Source: Immersiella caudata | Lineage: Eukaryota; Ascomycota; Sordariomycetes; Sordariales; Lasiosphaeriaceae | Assembly (NCBI GenBank): GCA_030512335.1 | Contig: JAULSU010000005.1 | Span: 2,418,001-2,482,000, forward strand | Direction: 5' to 3' | DNA length: 64,000 nt | In this document: piece by piece, positions 19,490 to 30,527 of the stretch | How the letters are laid out: every line of letters starts with the position of its first letter | Numbering within the stretch: position 1 is the stretch's first letter | Notes under the pieces: generated by a model | Told to the model about the DNA's origin: nothing | Databases searched by the model: none | Seen by the model: the letters and a program-made list of their open reading frames with translations, nothing else | Translations under genes and position numbers: made by a program

Positions 19490-21776
19490 AACGTCGCACG
19501 CCCCACAGGGGATCTAGAACTCTCTGGCGGAAAGGGGTGCCGTGAACGCAGGGGCAGACCTGAGAACCAGGGGTCCCCATCTCGCTGGATTACGTAGGGG
19601 TCTCTTTTGAAGCTGGGGGCCGAGACCACGGGTACCCACAATACTGGTAAGCTGGGTGTTCAGCTGCTGGTCTGAGCAATCAAGAAGCCCGGCGGTCTGT
19701 CCGAGGTCGCAAGTTGGAAAGCTACGGAGGGTACCTGAAGCTTCGAGAAGCTACCCAGCTCCCGAGTGGCCCGCTCGTTTTTCTCCGCGGCCCAGTGCTC
19801 CTCAAGGCAAGGCTACCATGGCGCGCCATCTTGCCAACTGCCCTATTGCGGCGGTCGCAATCGTTTGCCCAGTCAGCACTATGAGATCACTTGGTTGGTG
19901 ATTTGCCGCCTGAGCATCCGATGAGGACAATGTGCCGTTTTGGGAAGGGCCTCGCTGCCACGTCGGTGTTGGGGTGAGCTGGGGGAGCTGGACGTGCTAA
20001 TCTTGCTACTCGCTGCGACCTTGAACCTGTTTTTCGCTCGCCTGTTTCGGACGGCCGTTCGGATAGATGCTCGACGGCTTGCCGACGCGTTCTCAGAGAT
20101 GTCGGGAGATCTCTTTCCGCTAGGGTGCATATGGGAAATCTGATGAGTCGGTCTTGGCTCCGGCCTGGGCGCTTCTCTCCTTTTTCTTGCAAACTTGGGC
20201 AGCGCGGCAGCAAACAGGATAATTGTGTGCGGGCCTGCAGTCGTTGATTGGGACGGGGGAGTGCATCGCGTCGTCCTCGTGGAAGTCGTTGCCACGTCGT
20301 GGGTGGGGGGCCGCAGGACCCTGCCGATCGGTGGCCCCATTGGGTGCAGGGCATTGCCGCGCATGTTGCAGCGCAGCATCGTCGCGTTGGTTGTGCCACT
20401 GCTGGGTACTCTTCCTAGGTGACGTGCAGGCAGGGTGAGGGGATTTCGCAAACAAACGCTAGAAAGGGAAAGCCCGGAACTGGAGTTTGCCAGGTAGTGC
20501 CGTGTTACGAAAAGTGCATGGTACTATGACCTCATTGACAGCCATCGTTGGAGAGTGAAGGAACCGTTGCGCCGGTATCGACATGGGATTGGCTGCTCCT
20601 TCCCGGCAGTTGCCCAAGTCGGTTATGCCGATCTCGCTCGACAGCCAACCAAGTCCACCCACTTCCAGCCTCGATTCTAGAGAGTCGAGAAGGAGTTGCT
20701 CTCGCATTGTTTCCACCAACAAGAGTCGGTCGAATCCCCTAAAAATCAGCCTCCGTGGTCTGGAATATGCCTTGCCCATGTCTATCTTTTCGCCATTGGA
20801 TCATGGACCTACAGCCCACGCCGATATAGCTGCTGAGCGCCAGCGAGCACATCATGCGCAACATTCTCTAGCATCGTCGGAACCTGGCGACCACAAGACC
20901 TCGTTCTAGGCCGGGACCAGTCGTACAAGGGGTCCGGTGATCAGTGTTGAAAATCTCCATCAAAGCTGAAGGCGGGCTAGCCATCACTGCCTATCATCAC
21001 GCGAAAGGGACTCCCTCCTGTCCACCTCACTTTTGCCTTGCATTCGAGGGTCAGCCTGACTGTGGCGTCTTTGGGTTCGAATGCACACCGAAGCCTGGCC
21101 AGGTCGCTCACCTTTGGCGCTTTCCAGCAAATGATTCCCTCCAGCAGAGTTTTCCCCCGTTTCGAGTTGTCGGGCGGCGTCAAGCACGGAGACCAACGAT
21201 CACGTCTCGGGCGGCTTGTTGCCCCAGCTCCATGTTGCCATCCCAATGCCGTTCTACTTCATCTCTGGACGATCTCCGAGCTGGATCACTCTCCTAGCTG
21301 ATCCGCCCGAGCTCCACCGCATCCCCGTCGTTTTATTCCTCCGTCTTCGAATCGGTCAATCGTACGCCTCACGCCGGAAATTTTCGTCACATGGCCACCG
21401 ATGGACCGCTGAGCAAACGAGACCGTCACATTGAGCACAGACGAGGGAATTGGACGTCCTTGGTTTCCAATAGACCTAGGTCTGGGAGACCAGATTTTGT
21501 GCCCTGGCTGGCTTTCGTTCGGTCAAAGATGGGGGAGAGGAAACCAAGGTCTTTCAATTCAGCCATGGCATCGGAAAGTTTTCCTCCAAATTGGCAAGCT
21601 GAATGCTTTTCCCGTTCCCGGTTTTTTTCGTTCCATCCCTCAAAAACGATGCTCAATATGGGAGCCCACTTGATGCCGCAAAGCAAGCGGCCTGGTTTCA
21701 AAAGTATTTTCATTCTCTTACAACGTCTCTCATTATCAGTTTTCTTTCCATTGATCAAGGACACCAAACTGGCCCA
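19490..21776. other. Intergenic, no gene recognised
   Basis: About 2.3 kb of mixed sequence. Frames of 60-190 codons occur on both strands but have Arg/Pro/Ser-rich chance composition and no family resemblance. I see no repeat, terminal inverted repeat or tRNA. The left end includes the promoter of the minus-strand hydrolase. Confidence 0.45.
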
Positions 21777-23834
21777 TCAAGACCTGCTCTTTATAATATC
21801 GGCAGCCTACACTCTCGTTAGTGTCTTTCACTTGCCAACGACGTGGGGAGTCTTACCTTCTCAGCGAACGCGTAGGTCGTTTGCTGGGTGTACGCGCCAG
21901 GCAAATCGGGCATGATACTTGCATCCACGACGCTGACACCTTTTACGCCGTACACTAGAAGGTTCTCGTCGACGACACCGCCGAGCTCCCGAGGCATCAT
22001 TGCCGCCGTACCGACTGGGTGGAACGTGGAGGGAATCATACGGTTGCGCACATCGGCGATGATGTCGGCTGGCGAGGTAATATGGGCACCAGGTGAAAGC
22101 TCAACGGGGTTGAACTTCTTCAAGCTCGTCTGCTGGAAGTAACGACGGGTGAACCGAACAAACTCGACCAGGATGTCGCCATCACTCGGGTTGCTCAGAG
22201 CACGATAGTCAACCACGGGCGGCGAGAAATAGGGGTCCGCAGTGTTGATGTTCACTGAGCCCCGGCTCAGGGGGTGCAGATATACGATGGCGCCCTCGCT
22301 GTACCCCCCACGGAAGAAGAAGTTGTAAAAGGCTGAGCCTTTGCTTCGTATGGCAGCCGCGAGCGCCTTCTTCTGTGCTTGATAACCAGCAATCACTGTC
22401 TTGTCAGTGCCAGCAGGGAGGTGTGCTGCCGGGTCCTGGGCCTCATATCGGCGGGCAATGTCCTTGAAAGTGTCCGGCGCAATCACCCCCATTGGCAGAA
22501 AGGCGCCACAGTTCCCGGATGCAATTGTCAGCGCGCCGGTACGGTTCGCTTCGAACTCAGCCTGCGCCTCAGCAAGGAAGGTCGAGTTCTCGAAGAAATC
22601 ATTCACGTCTGGGTGGAAGGGGAAGTTTGTGAAGTTGAAAAAAGCGCCGACCTGGAAAGGATGATCTTGGAAGTTGCTCCCAACTCCAGGCAGATCAACC
22701 ACGACGTCGATACCCGCATCACGCAGCAGCTTCTTGGGGCCAACACCGCTGGCTTGCAGGATCTTGGGCGTGTTGAGAGTGCCCGCCGCGACGATGACCT
22801 CCTTCTTGGCCTTGACCGAGCGAGCGCTGGCAAGGCTTGTGGCACCCGTCGGAACGTAGGAGGCGCCGATGGCCTTCCCCTTTTTGTCAAAGGTGACCTT
22901 GAGCACCCTGTGACCGGTCAGAGTGTGATAGTTTTTTCGCGCCGCCTCGATGCCGTCCCAGTGGCCAGTTCGGGCGAAGGAACGCAGTACCGGGCCGGGG
23001 TCTGCCGAGTGGGGGTACCAGAAGGCCCCAGGGAGTCCGGCGCCAGAATCTGGGGGGTATGTGACGCCAGCAATCTCTCCGATGGATGACATCATCGATT
23101 CTTTTTATCACTGTCAGCCCGTGCTTCGTTTGTCTTTGGCCGGGGATACCCACTCAGGGAAGGCCAAAGGAACGTCGGCCATGACGCGTGGATATTGGAG
23201 GTTTTGCCCCAGTATTTGTCGTCGTACTTGATATCGTGCTGCTTGGCAAGTGCTTTGCTTGGCGGATGGAAGTGCCATGCCTTCTTGAAGTAAGGAAGGA
23301 CGTCGTCCCAGCCCCAGGAGGTTTTTCGGCCAAAGTAGGATGCCCACCGGTCGTAGTCCTCCTTTTGACCACGGTGCACCTGAAATCCGTTAACTCCTGA
23401 GCTTCCACCCAGGATCTGGCCAGCGATGACGTCGATTCTGCGACCGTTGAGGCCGGGCTGGGGAGCAGAGCTGTAGTTGAAGAAGAGAGTAGGGTCGGTG
23501 ATGCCGAAGAATCCCATTCCCACAGTCGTCACGGCAGTCCCGTTCTCTGTTCGGCTGTGTCAGCGCTTCGGGGCTCATTTTGGGGTTCTCAGCGTCACTT
23601 ACGAAACGTGCCCACCTCAATCACCAACACAGAGTTCTTCCCATTCTCAGTGAGTCGATCTGCCACTGTGAGGCCGGCAGTGCCGCCGCCAACAATGACA
23701 TAGTCATACTCCGGCATGAGATCACCGCCCCTCTCCACCAAAGTTGAGTGGACAATAGACCTAGCAGCCGGCCCAAAAGCCTGCGTTACGCCAAGGAGGC
23801 CGCAAAGCGCGACAGAAACCTTCAGAACAACCAT
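21777..23834 (-). CDS. Secreted GMC-family FAD oxidoreductase
   Basis: Exons on the minus strand: 23834-23603, 23546-23150, 23100-21857 and 21806-21777. A signal peptide (residues 1 to about 20) precedes the FAD-binding YVIVGGGTAGLTVADRL segment. GRRIDVIAGQILGGSSGVNG is the second GMC signature, and STFHPVGTAAMMP carries the active-site His. The C-terminus reads AEKAADIIKSRS across the last junction. GMC enzymes oxidise alcohols, sugars or aryl alcohols with FAD and usually make H2O2 when secreted; the substrate here is unknown. Introns 1 and 3 join in frame with good borders. Intron 2 (23149-23101) has a normal donor, a CTGAC branch site and an AG, but leaves the frame off by one. Either one base is wrong or inserted near 23085-23100, or the gene is recently broken. 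Confidence 0.82.
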
Positions 23835-23935
23835 GTCGCTGTCAGGTAACGATCGAAATCGGCAGAGAACGCCCAGTGTACCATCATCACCAAAAACCAC
23901 GCCTCCGACGCGTCACCCTTCCACCCTTAAATACC

Positions 23936-23944
23936 TCCATCCTC
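23936..23944 (-). promoter_or_regulatory. TATA-like element of the GMC gene
   Basis: On the minus strand it reads GTATTTAAG, about 105 nt before the ATG at 23834. Spacing and sequence fit a core promoter; not proven. Confidence 0.4.
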
Positions 23945-24504
23945 TCTCATCCGGTCAACAAAAATCTCCGGACGTGTCATCATAACTCCCCAGTAAATGC
24001 CACCGTCGCAGCCGTATTCGCTGCATGTCTCACCTGCACCAAATACTACTACCTCACAATTATACCCTGCATCTCTCCCTTCGAGGCCTCACAGAGCGCG
24101 CTTACGTACGAGGTAGCGTCGCAGCGTAAGGCTAGGCGCGCTGCGCGTGTAATTACCTCTACCATATTGCTACCAGTTCCGGGTAGCTGCCTGCTGTCAG
24201 ACGTCAATATTCCCGGGCAAGTTGCGTGTTTCCAAGAGTTCGGGTCGGTTGTTTTTGTTTCTGGATGCGATGCACCATGTATGTTGGAGTCGGCATGCAG
24301 GTTGGGAAGGTCGGAGAATACAAGTGGTGCCGCGAGACCGTGCGGACCAGAGAGAAATGTTGTTGGTTGTGGGTGCTGCAGGTTTTGGCTTCCCCGAGCG
24401 GCTGGTCCTGGTACGAGGCAACGCCGCTGTGCGAGGTGGCCATACAGAGGGTGGGATGGGGTTTGGGGTTTGGTTGAGGGCGCTGAAAGTGGAGATTTAT
24501 TGGT

Positions 24505-24537
24505 TCTTGGCGGGGTCTTGGCGGGGTCTTGGCGGGG
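24505..24537. repeat. 11-bp direct repeat, three exact copies
   Basis: The unit TCTTGGCGGGG begins at 24505, 24516 and 24527. Confidence 0.9.
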
Positions 24538-24924
24538 TGATCCTGGGGTGATATGAAGGTGCGTTTGGGGCATGTGAGGGCGGTCGGTGTAACTGGAGTG
24601 GGGAGAGGAATGATGGATGATGGATGATGGTTTTGATGGTGGAGAGGTGGTAGGAAGTTGGAAAGAGTTGTTGGCGGATTGAAAGTGGAGGTGAAGTTGA
24701 CTTGCACGGTGTCAGGGGTCAGGTCATATTGGTATTGGCATTGGCATTGGCATTACATGCACGGTTCTCGGCTGCCTGAACGTAACAAGATGCAAGACAA
24801 TGCGAGTTATTCTGGGTACCACTGAATTCATGGAGGTCATCGTCCTCATCCTGGAGGCTGCTCACATCCAAACCCCTGGCTGTCCCTCCCTGGGCAACTT
24901 GACCTCGGTTATAACTGGGATCAT

Positions 24925-25167
24925 CTAGTCACGGTAGATCTGCGCAGGCTGCGCACGGTTTCTCTCGGCGCATCGTGGGCACAAGGGGTCGCCGTCGCTC
25001 AAAACCGTCACCCTCCAGCTCCTGGACGATCTCCAGCCTCGACAGCGGTACATCCTCTGCTCCTATGCGTGACGATACCGTCTGACCTCTGGGCAGGAGT
25101 ACCAGCTTTCGCCGTCCCAGACTGCGTGGTCGCATACGGAGTATAAGGTGTAGACTTTCCCGCGCAT
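24925..25167 (-). pseudogene. Small Cys/His protein with one in-frame stop
   Basis: One reading frame runs from an ATG at 25167 to a TAG at 24925. It is interrupted only by a TAG at 25065-25063. Before the stop it encodes CDHAVWDGESWYSC and after it a PLCPRCAERN segment, so a Cys/His set that could bind one zinc ion is split by the stop. The Trp-rich C-x-H...C...CxxC pattern resembles small hypothetical proteins common in filamentous ascomycetes, whose role I do not know. Either the stop is real and this is a pseudogene, or the codon is read through. A further upstream exon (from an ATG near 25681) is possible but unsupported. Confidence 0.45.
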
Positions 25168-26306
25168 CGTGGTAGACTGCGGGTAGCCCCAAGAGTGTTT
25201 GGTGGGGCAAAGGGAGGTTCTGTGAGTCTTGAGAAAAGCAGGTAGTTGTTTGCGAGAGCCGGTGTGTGAGCTGTATCAATGGGGCAAGCCTAGATGAGCC
25301 GCAGCTCTGACGTCTTGTGAAGAAAGATGATAGAGGAGAAAGAGACATTGTTGTAGTCAAGGGAGATTGATCCGGCAACTTACGCAAGCCGTAAGGTAGA
25401 CAGTAGATTATTCACGGGGGTTGAATTCACAACTGCACCAGAGCCTGCCTGTGAAATCTCAGCCGCCTTGATTGTATCGGGACAATTGCTGATGAGGACT
25501 GAGGGACTGGTGTAAGGCGGTGAGCTGGCGGCACAGAAGGAAATGCATTGGCTGAACTGGAGTTGAGTCGGAGCAGAGGACGGGAACCCGGTGCGCTGAG
25601 CATGTGGCTGTCCTTGTTAGTGGACGATGGGATGAAACACTCTTCGTAACGGCCACCGGGTAACAATGCGCACGTCTCCATCGTCGCTGAATTCTTGCAT
25701 GAGTCGGGAGCTGGTGAGGGCCGGAAGGAGGTCTAAGGGAGACAGAGAAATTTTGGTTTTAGAAGGTTTAATGATGAAAAGTTGGACAGAAGGTGAGTGG
25801 GAGGTTTGGTGTTGTGGGGGAATTTTTATACGTTGCGTTTATTTACGGCTTGCAGCCATAAATCCAAAATCCAATTGTGGTTTGTGCAGCTCGCCTTGGT
25901 GCCAAGGGCTTGGAGATGACACAGTCTGTTGAGTGGAATGCGATTGAGTAAGGTGGGTTTTCTGACGAGTCAAAGAAGTTCCGTCTCGGCGGCCTGTTGC
26001 CTGCTTGGGCTTGAGGGCACACGCGTGGCAGTCACGACCTGGCAGTCACGACCTGGCAGTCACGACCTGCCACTACCTCACCGAGTCGATCACTGCCCGG
26101 GAAATATGTGGGGCGCTGCAGTTCCTCTCTGTACAAAAATTTGGCCCGATTTCATTCCCTTCGTCCCCTCTTTTTCTCTTTTTGCTAACCCATCAGTTCC
26201 CTTCCCGCGTAGGGCAGCGCTTCGCTTCTGTATGATTCATCTCAAAGTTCGGATGCGATCGACAACGAAACAACCATGATCCCTTTCGAGTCCTTCGACC
26301 TCACTT
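25168..26306. other. Intergenic, with one triple repeat
   Basis: No firm gene. A minus-strand frame from 25681 to 25427 could be an upstream exon of the small Cys/His pseudogene. It contains the triple 14-bp repeat at 26027-26068. Confidence 0.4.
26027..26068. repeat. 14-bp direct repeat, three exact copies
   Basis: The unit GGCAGTCACGACCT is repeated head to tail at 26027, 26041 and 26055. It lies about 250 bp before the HET pseudogene. Confidence 0.92.
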
Positions 26307-26308
26307 AG

Positions 26309-28340
26309 CCACAAAAGCCTCACCCATGCAACGGAATATGTCACGGGGTGGACTTGCCGAGTGACCAGTTTTGCCAAGATGACTGGTCTGACTCGGGCAG
26401 CAGGTCGTTGACATACTCTAAAGGGCGCTACAATATCGCATCAATCCGACAAGCGGCTTCACGTGGATGCTTTAAATGTAGAATCATCTATACAGCCTTC
26501 GCCGGAATCGAGAATTTCGGCGATGACACAGGAATTGACTACATGTATGGATCCGCCCCTAATCTCCGAACATGTCATGGTCGTGGTGCTCGTGATGCAC
26601 ACATCCAGATATCGTACAACACCGACGCTAAGCCACCACAGCGGGGATTCCTTGCGCCTGCTAGAGCACCACTAAGCCCCCAAACTCGTCGTGGCAAGTA
26701 TGGCGCCATTCTTCGCTCGTGGATCGGCAGTTGCGCGACATTGCATGCCGACTGCGTTGCTGCTGGCTCAACTTTGCCCACAGGGGTTTTGGATGTTGGC
26801 GACTCTGAAGACGCTGTCATTTTTCTCCGTCTCTCCCCTTCGGCCACCGACAGGCGGTACGTAGCGCTCAGTCACTGCTGGGGGAGTTCAGCACTGCCGC
26901 AGGCGCTGACGACAAACCTGGAAGAGAGAAAGATAGGCATCGAGGTAGCTAGCCTGCTAAAGAACTTCCAGAATGCCGTTTCGGTCACTCGCAGTATCGG
27001 CGTTCGCTACCTTTGGATTAACTCTTTATGCATCTTGCAAGACAGCACGCTGGACTGGGAGATTGAGTCGTCCAACATGGCCGAGATCTACAATAACGCC
27101 TACCTCGTCCTGGCTGCATCACAAGCCGCTGACTCCACTGTCGGATTCATTGATCGGCTCGGCGAAGATTGGCGCCAATCAATGCTCAACTCATCAAATG
27201 TGACGAGGATCGGTCAGATCAGGAACCCGGATTCAAGCGTTACAGAGATATTCCGAAGGCTTTTGTCGGGCTGTTTTTACAACGACAGACATCACAAGGT
27301 CGTCATCAACTCAACCTTGGCCCAACGGGCATGGGCGTTGCAGGAAAACATGCTGGCCAGAAGAATTGTCCATTTCACCCAGAGTGAGATGATGTGGGGA
27401 TGTGTCGAATCTCTCTAGTGCGAATGCATGGAAGTCGATGGGACGTCAGCGACACTCACCTCCGCAGTCCCGCGCTGTTAGGAAGTACCGATTCATTGCA
27501 CCACTCAGCAGTGGCATGGGAAGAATGGACATTCGCCCTTTGGGTGATACTAGTTTCCTGAGCAATGGTGACCACTTCAAGAAATCTTGGCGGGATCTGC
27601 TGGCACAATATTCCGGTCTTGGACTGACGTACGAATCTGATCGATTCCCTGCTTTATCGGGTCTTGCGACTCTTCGAAAGAGACAAATACGGGGGGAATA
27701 CCTGGCTGGGTTCTGGAAAGATGACGTCCTTGAATCGATAATGTGGCGCCACTCCTATGGCGACCTTCCTCGACGCTCCACAAGCTATCGGGCGCCTACA
27801 TGGTCCCCATTCTCTTTGGAGAGCGATAGCAGCAAGACGAGGGAAGTGGGAATCCAATTCAACTACTCTCAGCAAAATCTCACCTCTAAACTCGCTACCG
27901 TGGTGGACGGACAGTGTGAGCCCGCTGGCAAAGACGAAAATGGTGCTGTCAAGGATGGAGTTATAGTGCTGAGGACCAGGGTCGCTCAGCAGGCCAACAG
28001 ATCCAGGCCTCCGCGATGGAGCACTGACTCGCAGTCGGCTGGCATGGCCGTGGTATGCATACATCGGCGCGTTCCGAGCAGCGAAAGAGAGGAATTCCGC
28101 ATGAGCTAGGACATATGGACCGACCCTCAGAAATGGCTGGCGGTGACTCTCACCTACGTGGGCTGTAGTCACGGACCTACTTTGCATTACGTGCTGCATG
28201 CACTCGTACTTATTCCATCCGACATTGCCGTTGCTGCGTTTGAAAGAGTTGGTGTGGTGGCTCTTAAGATAATAAGGAACGAAGAGGAGGCGAACAAGAT
28301 CCTCTCAGCCTGGATGGAGGAGGATATCAAGATTGTTTGA
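26309..28340 (+). pseudogene. HET-domain protein, degraded
   Basis: A long frame reads as a heterokaryon-incompatibility (HET) protein. It has an N-terminal CNGICHGVDLPSDQF segment, then the hallmark YVALSHCWGSS, a YLWINSLCILQDS motif and an AEIYNNAYLVLAASQA motif, and finally RAWALQENMLARRIVHF. At 27416-27418 a TAG interrupts the frame. The following region continues in the next frame, including a LTYESDRFPALSGLA segment. A second in-frame TAG (28107-28109) precedes a plausible tail ending at 28340. No ATG is seen in frame before the N-terminal Cys motif. HET proteins trigger cell death when genetically different hyphae fuse and are often lost by mutation. With two nonsense codons and a frameshift this copy should be inactive. 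Confidence 0.82.
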
Positions 28341-28483
28341 TAGCTGCGGGATCATGGATCTTCGAGTAATCAGGTTACTTGGACGTGAAACTTCCTTTGT
28401 TCGGCTGGAGCCTTCAGGGGCAGCTTTTCAGGAATCAGTCTGATCTAAGCCATCGAACCATCTCCAACGACAAGCCTGCGCCT

Positions 28484-30103
28484 TCACCGGTCCTGAGACT
28501 CGGTACCATTTGCAGGTACGCTACCTGAGCCTTTACTCCAGACAAGTCCTTTCCCCTCCACGAATCTGACAAGCGTCCTCTCCGTCAGGCCATCATCCCC
28601 CAAAACCTTGCCCAGCAAAACTGCCGTCTCTTGCGCCTCGAATGGCACTGCCGGCGCTCCCGTACAGACTCTTCCGAGGGCGGTCAACGAAGCGAGCAAG
28701 AGTAATCCATACAGCGCAAACCAACCGCGCCCTCCCCCACCAACCCTCACCACCGAGATCTCAACCTCAACATACGCGTTCTCGGTTTCAGGGGCGATTT
28801 GCAGGCTCGTTGCATTTGCTCTCTGCCGCATCGTCGATGCCACTGCCTGTGCCGACTGCGAGAGTATCGTCCCTAGCACCGCCGCCGTTCGATCATTTGC
28901 CTCGCCGTCCTTCATGTACCGCGAGTCCTGCAGGCCCCAAGCCAGGCCGCCGCCCCCCGAGACCATCTGACGATGGAGGTTAGACGCGATAGATCTCTCG
29001 ACTGCGGGACTGATGAGAGACCCGTTGGAGATGATAGGCCCAACCGACAAGGGCTCGTGCGGCCCGGCTCTGGAGATGCGTACTATGACCTCACGGCCGG
29101 AATAGGTGCATTCCAAGACGGTCCCTTCTCTGTTTGACGCGCCTGCGATGGCAAGGGTGTGAACTGGGCGGTCTTCGACAACGTTGAGGGCGGATCCCAT
29201 GGCGAGGGTGCCGATGTTGGTGTCTCCGGAGCCTGGGTTGGACAAGAGAGTGATGTTGGACACGCTGCTGCCGGGCTTTGATACCATCGTGAGCCAAGGC
29301 CCAGAATCGGTGGCGAGAACCTGTCGGGTGTATTCCACGGTCTTGTCGGCGCATTCCGTGATGACAACGGTACCGTGAACTTCGCCCTTGAGTCGGTTGA
29401 AAGGGAACTCTCGAGGCATGCCGAAGTAGTTAGCGACATCGATACCCACCCCAGCCGTCCAGAGACCGCCGTATCGAACATCGCCAATCGTCACAACCTC
29501 TCCACCATCAACCTCACCAGCAGAAGTACCCAAGACCTCTCCCCTCCCATTTACAAACGCACTCCGATACCCAAACCCCAATAAATCCCCCTCCAACCCC
29601 CCTCCTACTTCCACGTCCCCATTCCCTCCATACCCCCTGACAACCACCTTCCCCGTTCCCGGGCCCAACAACCCCACCGTCGCCACCGCCACCAACCCCG
29701 TCGCCACAAACGAAAAGAACAATCCCGTCCTCCTCACCGTAAACCTCCCCTTCAAAACTTGCTGCACACACCTCTTCACACCCAACGGCCTCAAAAATAT
29801 ACCAGAAACCCCATCCCCCGCAACCAACTCCGCGCGCGTGAGGAATGCATCTTGCGCCGCGAAGGCAGTACTGACGATGATTCCCACGGCGGTGCCAAGG
29901 ATGGTGATTCCGACGTTCCAGGTTGTTAGCGAGGTAGAGGAGACGATGAAATGATCACCGGGGATGGGTTCTGTGGTCAGGAGGACGGGACGCGTTGTCG
30001 CAAGGGCGGAGGTGATGACGAGGAAGGAGAGTAAGAGGACGGAGATGGCGGTGAGGAGGATGGCGTAGGAGCTTCGGCTGCGTTTTTGAGGTGGTTGGGA
30101 CAT
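28484..30103 (-). CDS. Hypothetical four-helix membrane protein
   Basis: 539 residues from the ATG at 30103 (MSQPPQKR), chosen because the first hydrophobic helix follows at a normal distance; the frame remains open further upstream. Three hydrophobic helices lie near residues 14-36, 60-82 and 127-147. A long hydrophilic stretch of about 330 residues with Cys and N-glycosylation sites follows, then a fourth helix (about 460-480) and a short acidic tail. This is the layout of fungal membrane proteins with one large extracytoplasmic loop, such as the DUF3176-type group, but I cannot confirm that family. No intron is needed. Third positions are strongly C-rich at 29550-29760, which creates spurious frames on the other strand. 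Confidence 0.7.
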   Translation of the reverse strand: MSQPPQKRSRSSYAILLTAISVLLLSFLVITSALATTRPVLLTTEPIPGDHFIVSSTSLTTWNVGITILGTAVGIIVSTAFAAQDAFLTRAELVAGDGVSGIFLRPLGVKRCVQQVLKGRFTVRRTGLFFSFVATGLVAVATVGLLGPGTGKVVVRGYGGNGDVEVGGGLEGDLLGFGYRSAFVNGRGEVLGTSAGEVDGGEVVTIGDVRYGGLWTAGVGIDVANYFGMPREFPFNRLKGEVHGTVVITECADKTVEYTRQVLATDSGPWLTMVSKPGSSVSNITLLSNPGSGDTNIGTLAMGSALNVVEDRPVHTLAIAGASNREGTVLECTYSGREVIVRISRAGPHEPLSVGPIISNGSLISPAVERSIASNLHRQMVSGGGGLAWGLQDSRYMKDGEANDRTAAVLGTILSQSAQAVASTMRQRANATSLQIAPETENAYVEVEISVVRVGGGGRGWFALYGLLLLASLTALGRVCTGAPAVPFEAQETAVLLGKVLGDDGLTERTLVRFVEGKGLVWSKGSGSVPANGTESQDR

Positions 30104-30527
30104 TGTGATGATGTGGTGTGTGAGTTGAGTGAAACGGATGATGATGGGGCTAGACAAGGGTTTTGAGCTGAGGTTGGATGGGGCTTGGCAATTTGCATGA
30201 TACGCGCCGACCAGGGGTAAATTGTGTTGTGCCGTCCCTGAGCATTCGGTTGTGGCACGCACGGCCATGTTTACTGCTGCGCCCTTGTCTGTGCCTCTCT
30301 TTGACATGATCCACGGCTCAGCAAAACTGAATGAAACTCGTATTCCGAACTTGGGCTTGCTCGAGTCCCCTCAAACAACGAAACAAAGGAGCGACGTGTG
30401 CAAAAAGGAGGCATTGGTGAAAGTGCAATTTATTTACAATGAGTTAAAATGTATATGTTAGAATCTAGGATCTAGGAACAATGAAGCCTCTTCACAGTGC
30501 CCGTCGTCACCAGACCAAGTCAAGCTA
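30104..30527. other. Short intergenic spacer
   Basis: Between two minus-strand genes. No coding sequence is seen; it should hold the promoter of the four-helix membrane protein gene and the 3' end of the Cys-rich secreted gene. Confidence 0.5.

Larger units (their letters stand above)
23835..24924. other. Intergenic, with short repeats
   Basis: Contains the GMC promoter, an 11-bp triple repeat at 24505-24537, ATGG/GATG reiterations near 24610-24630 and a TTGGCA reiteration near 24730-24755. No gene is supported. Confidence 0.5.

Noticed and set aside
19879..20451. Minus-strand 190-codon frame in the 19.5-21.8 kb gap
   Set aside because: Arg/Pro/Thr-rich chance composition, overlapping frames of similar length on both strands, no motif and no splice support.
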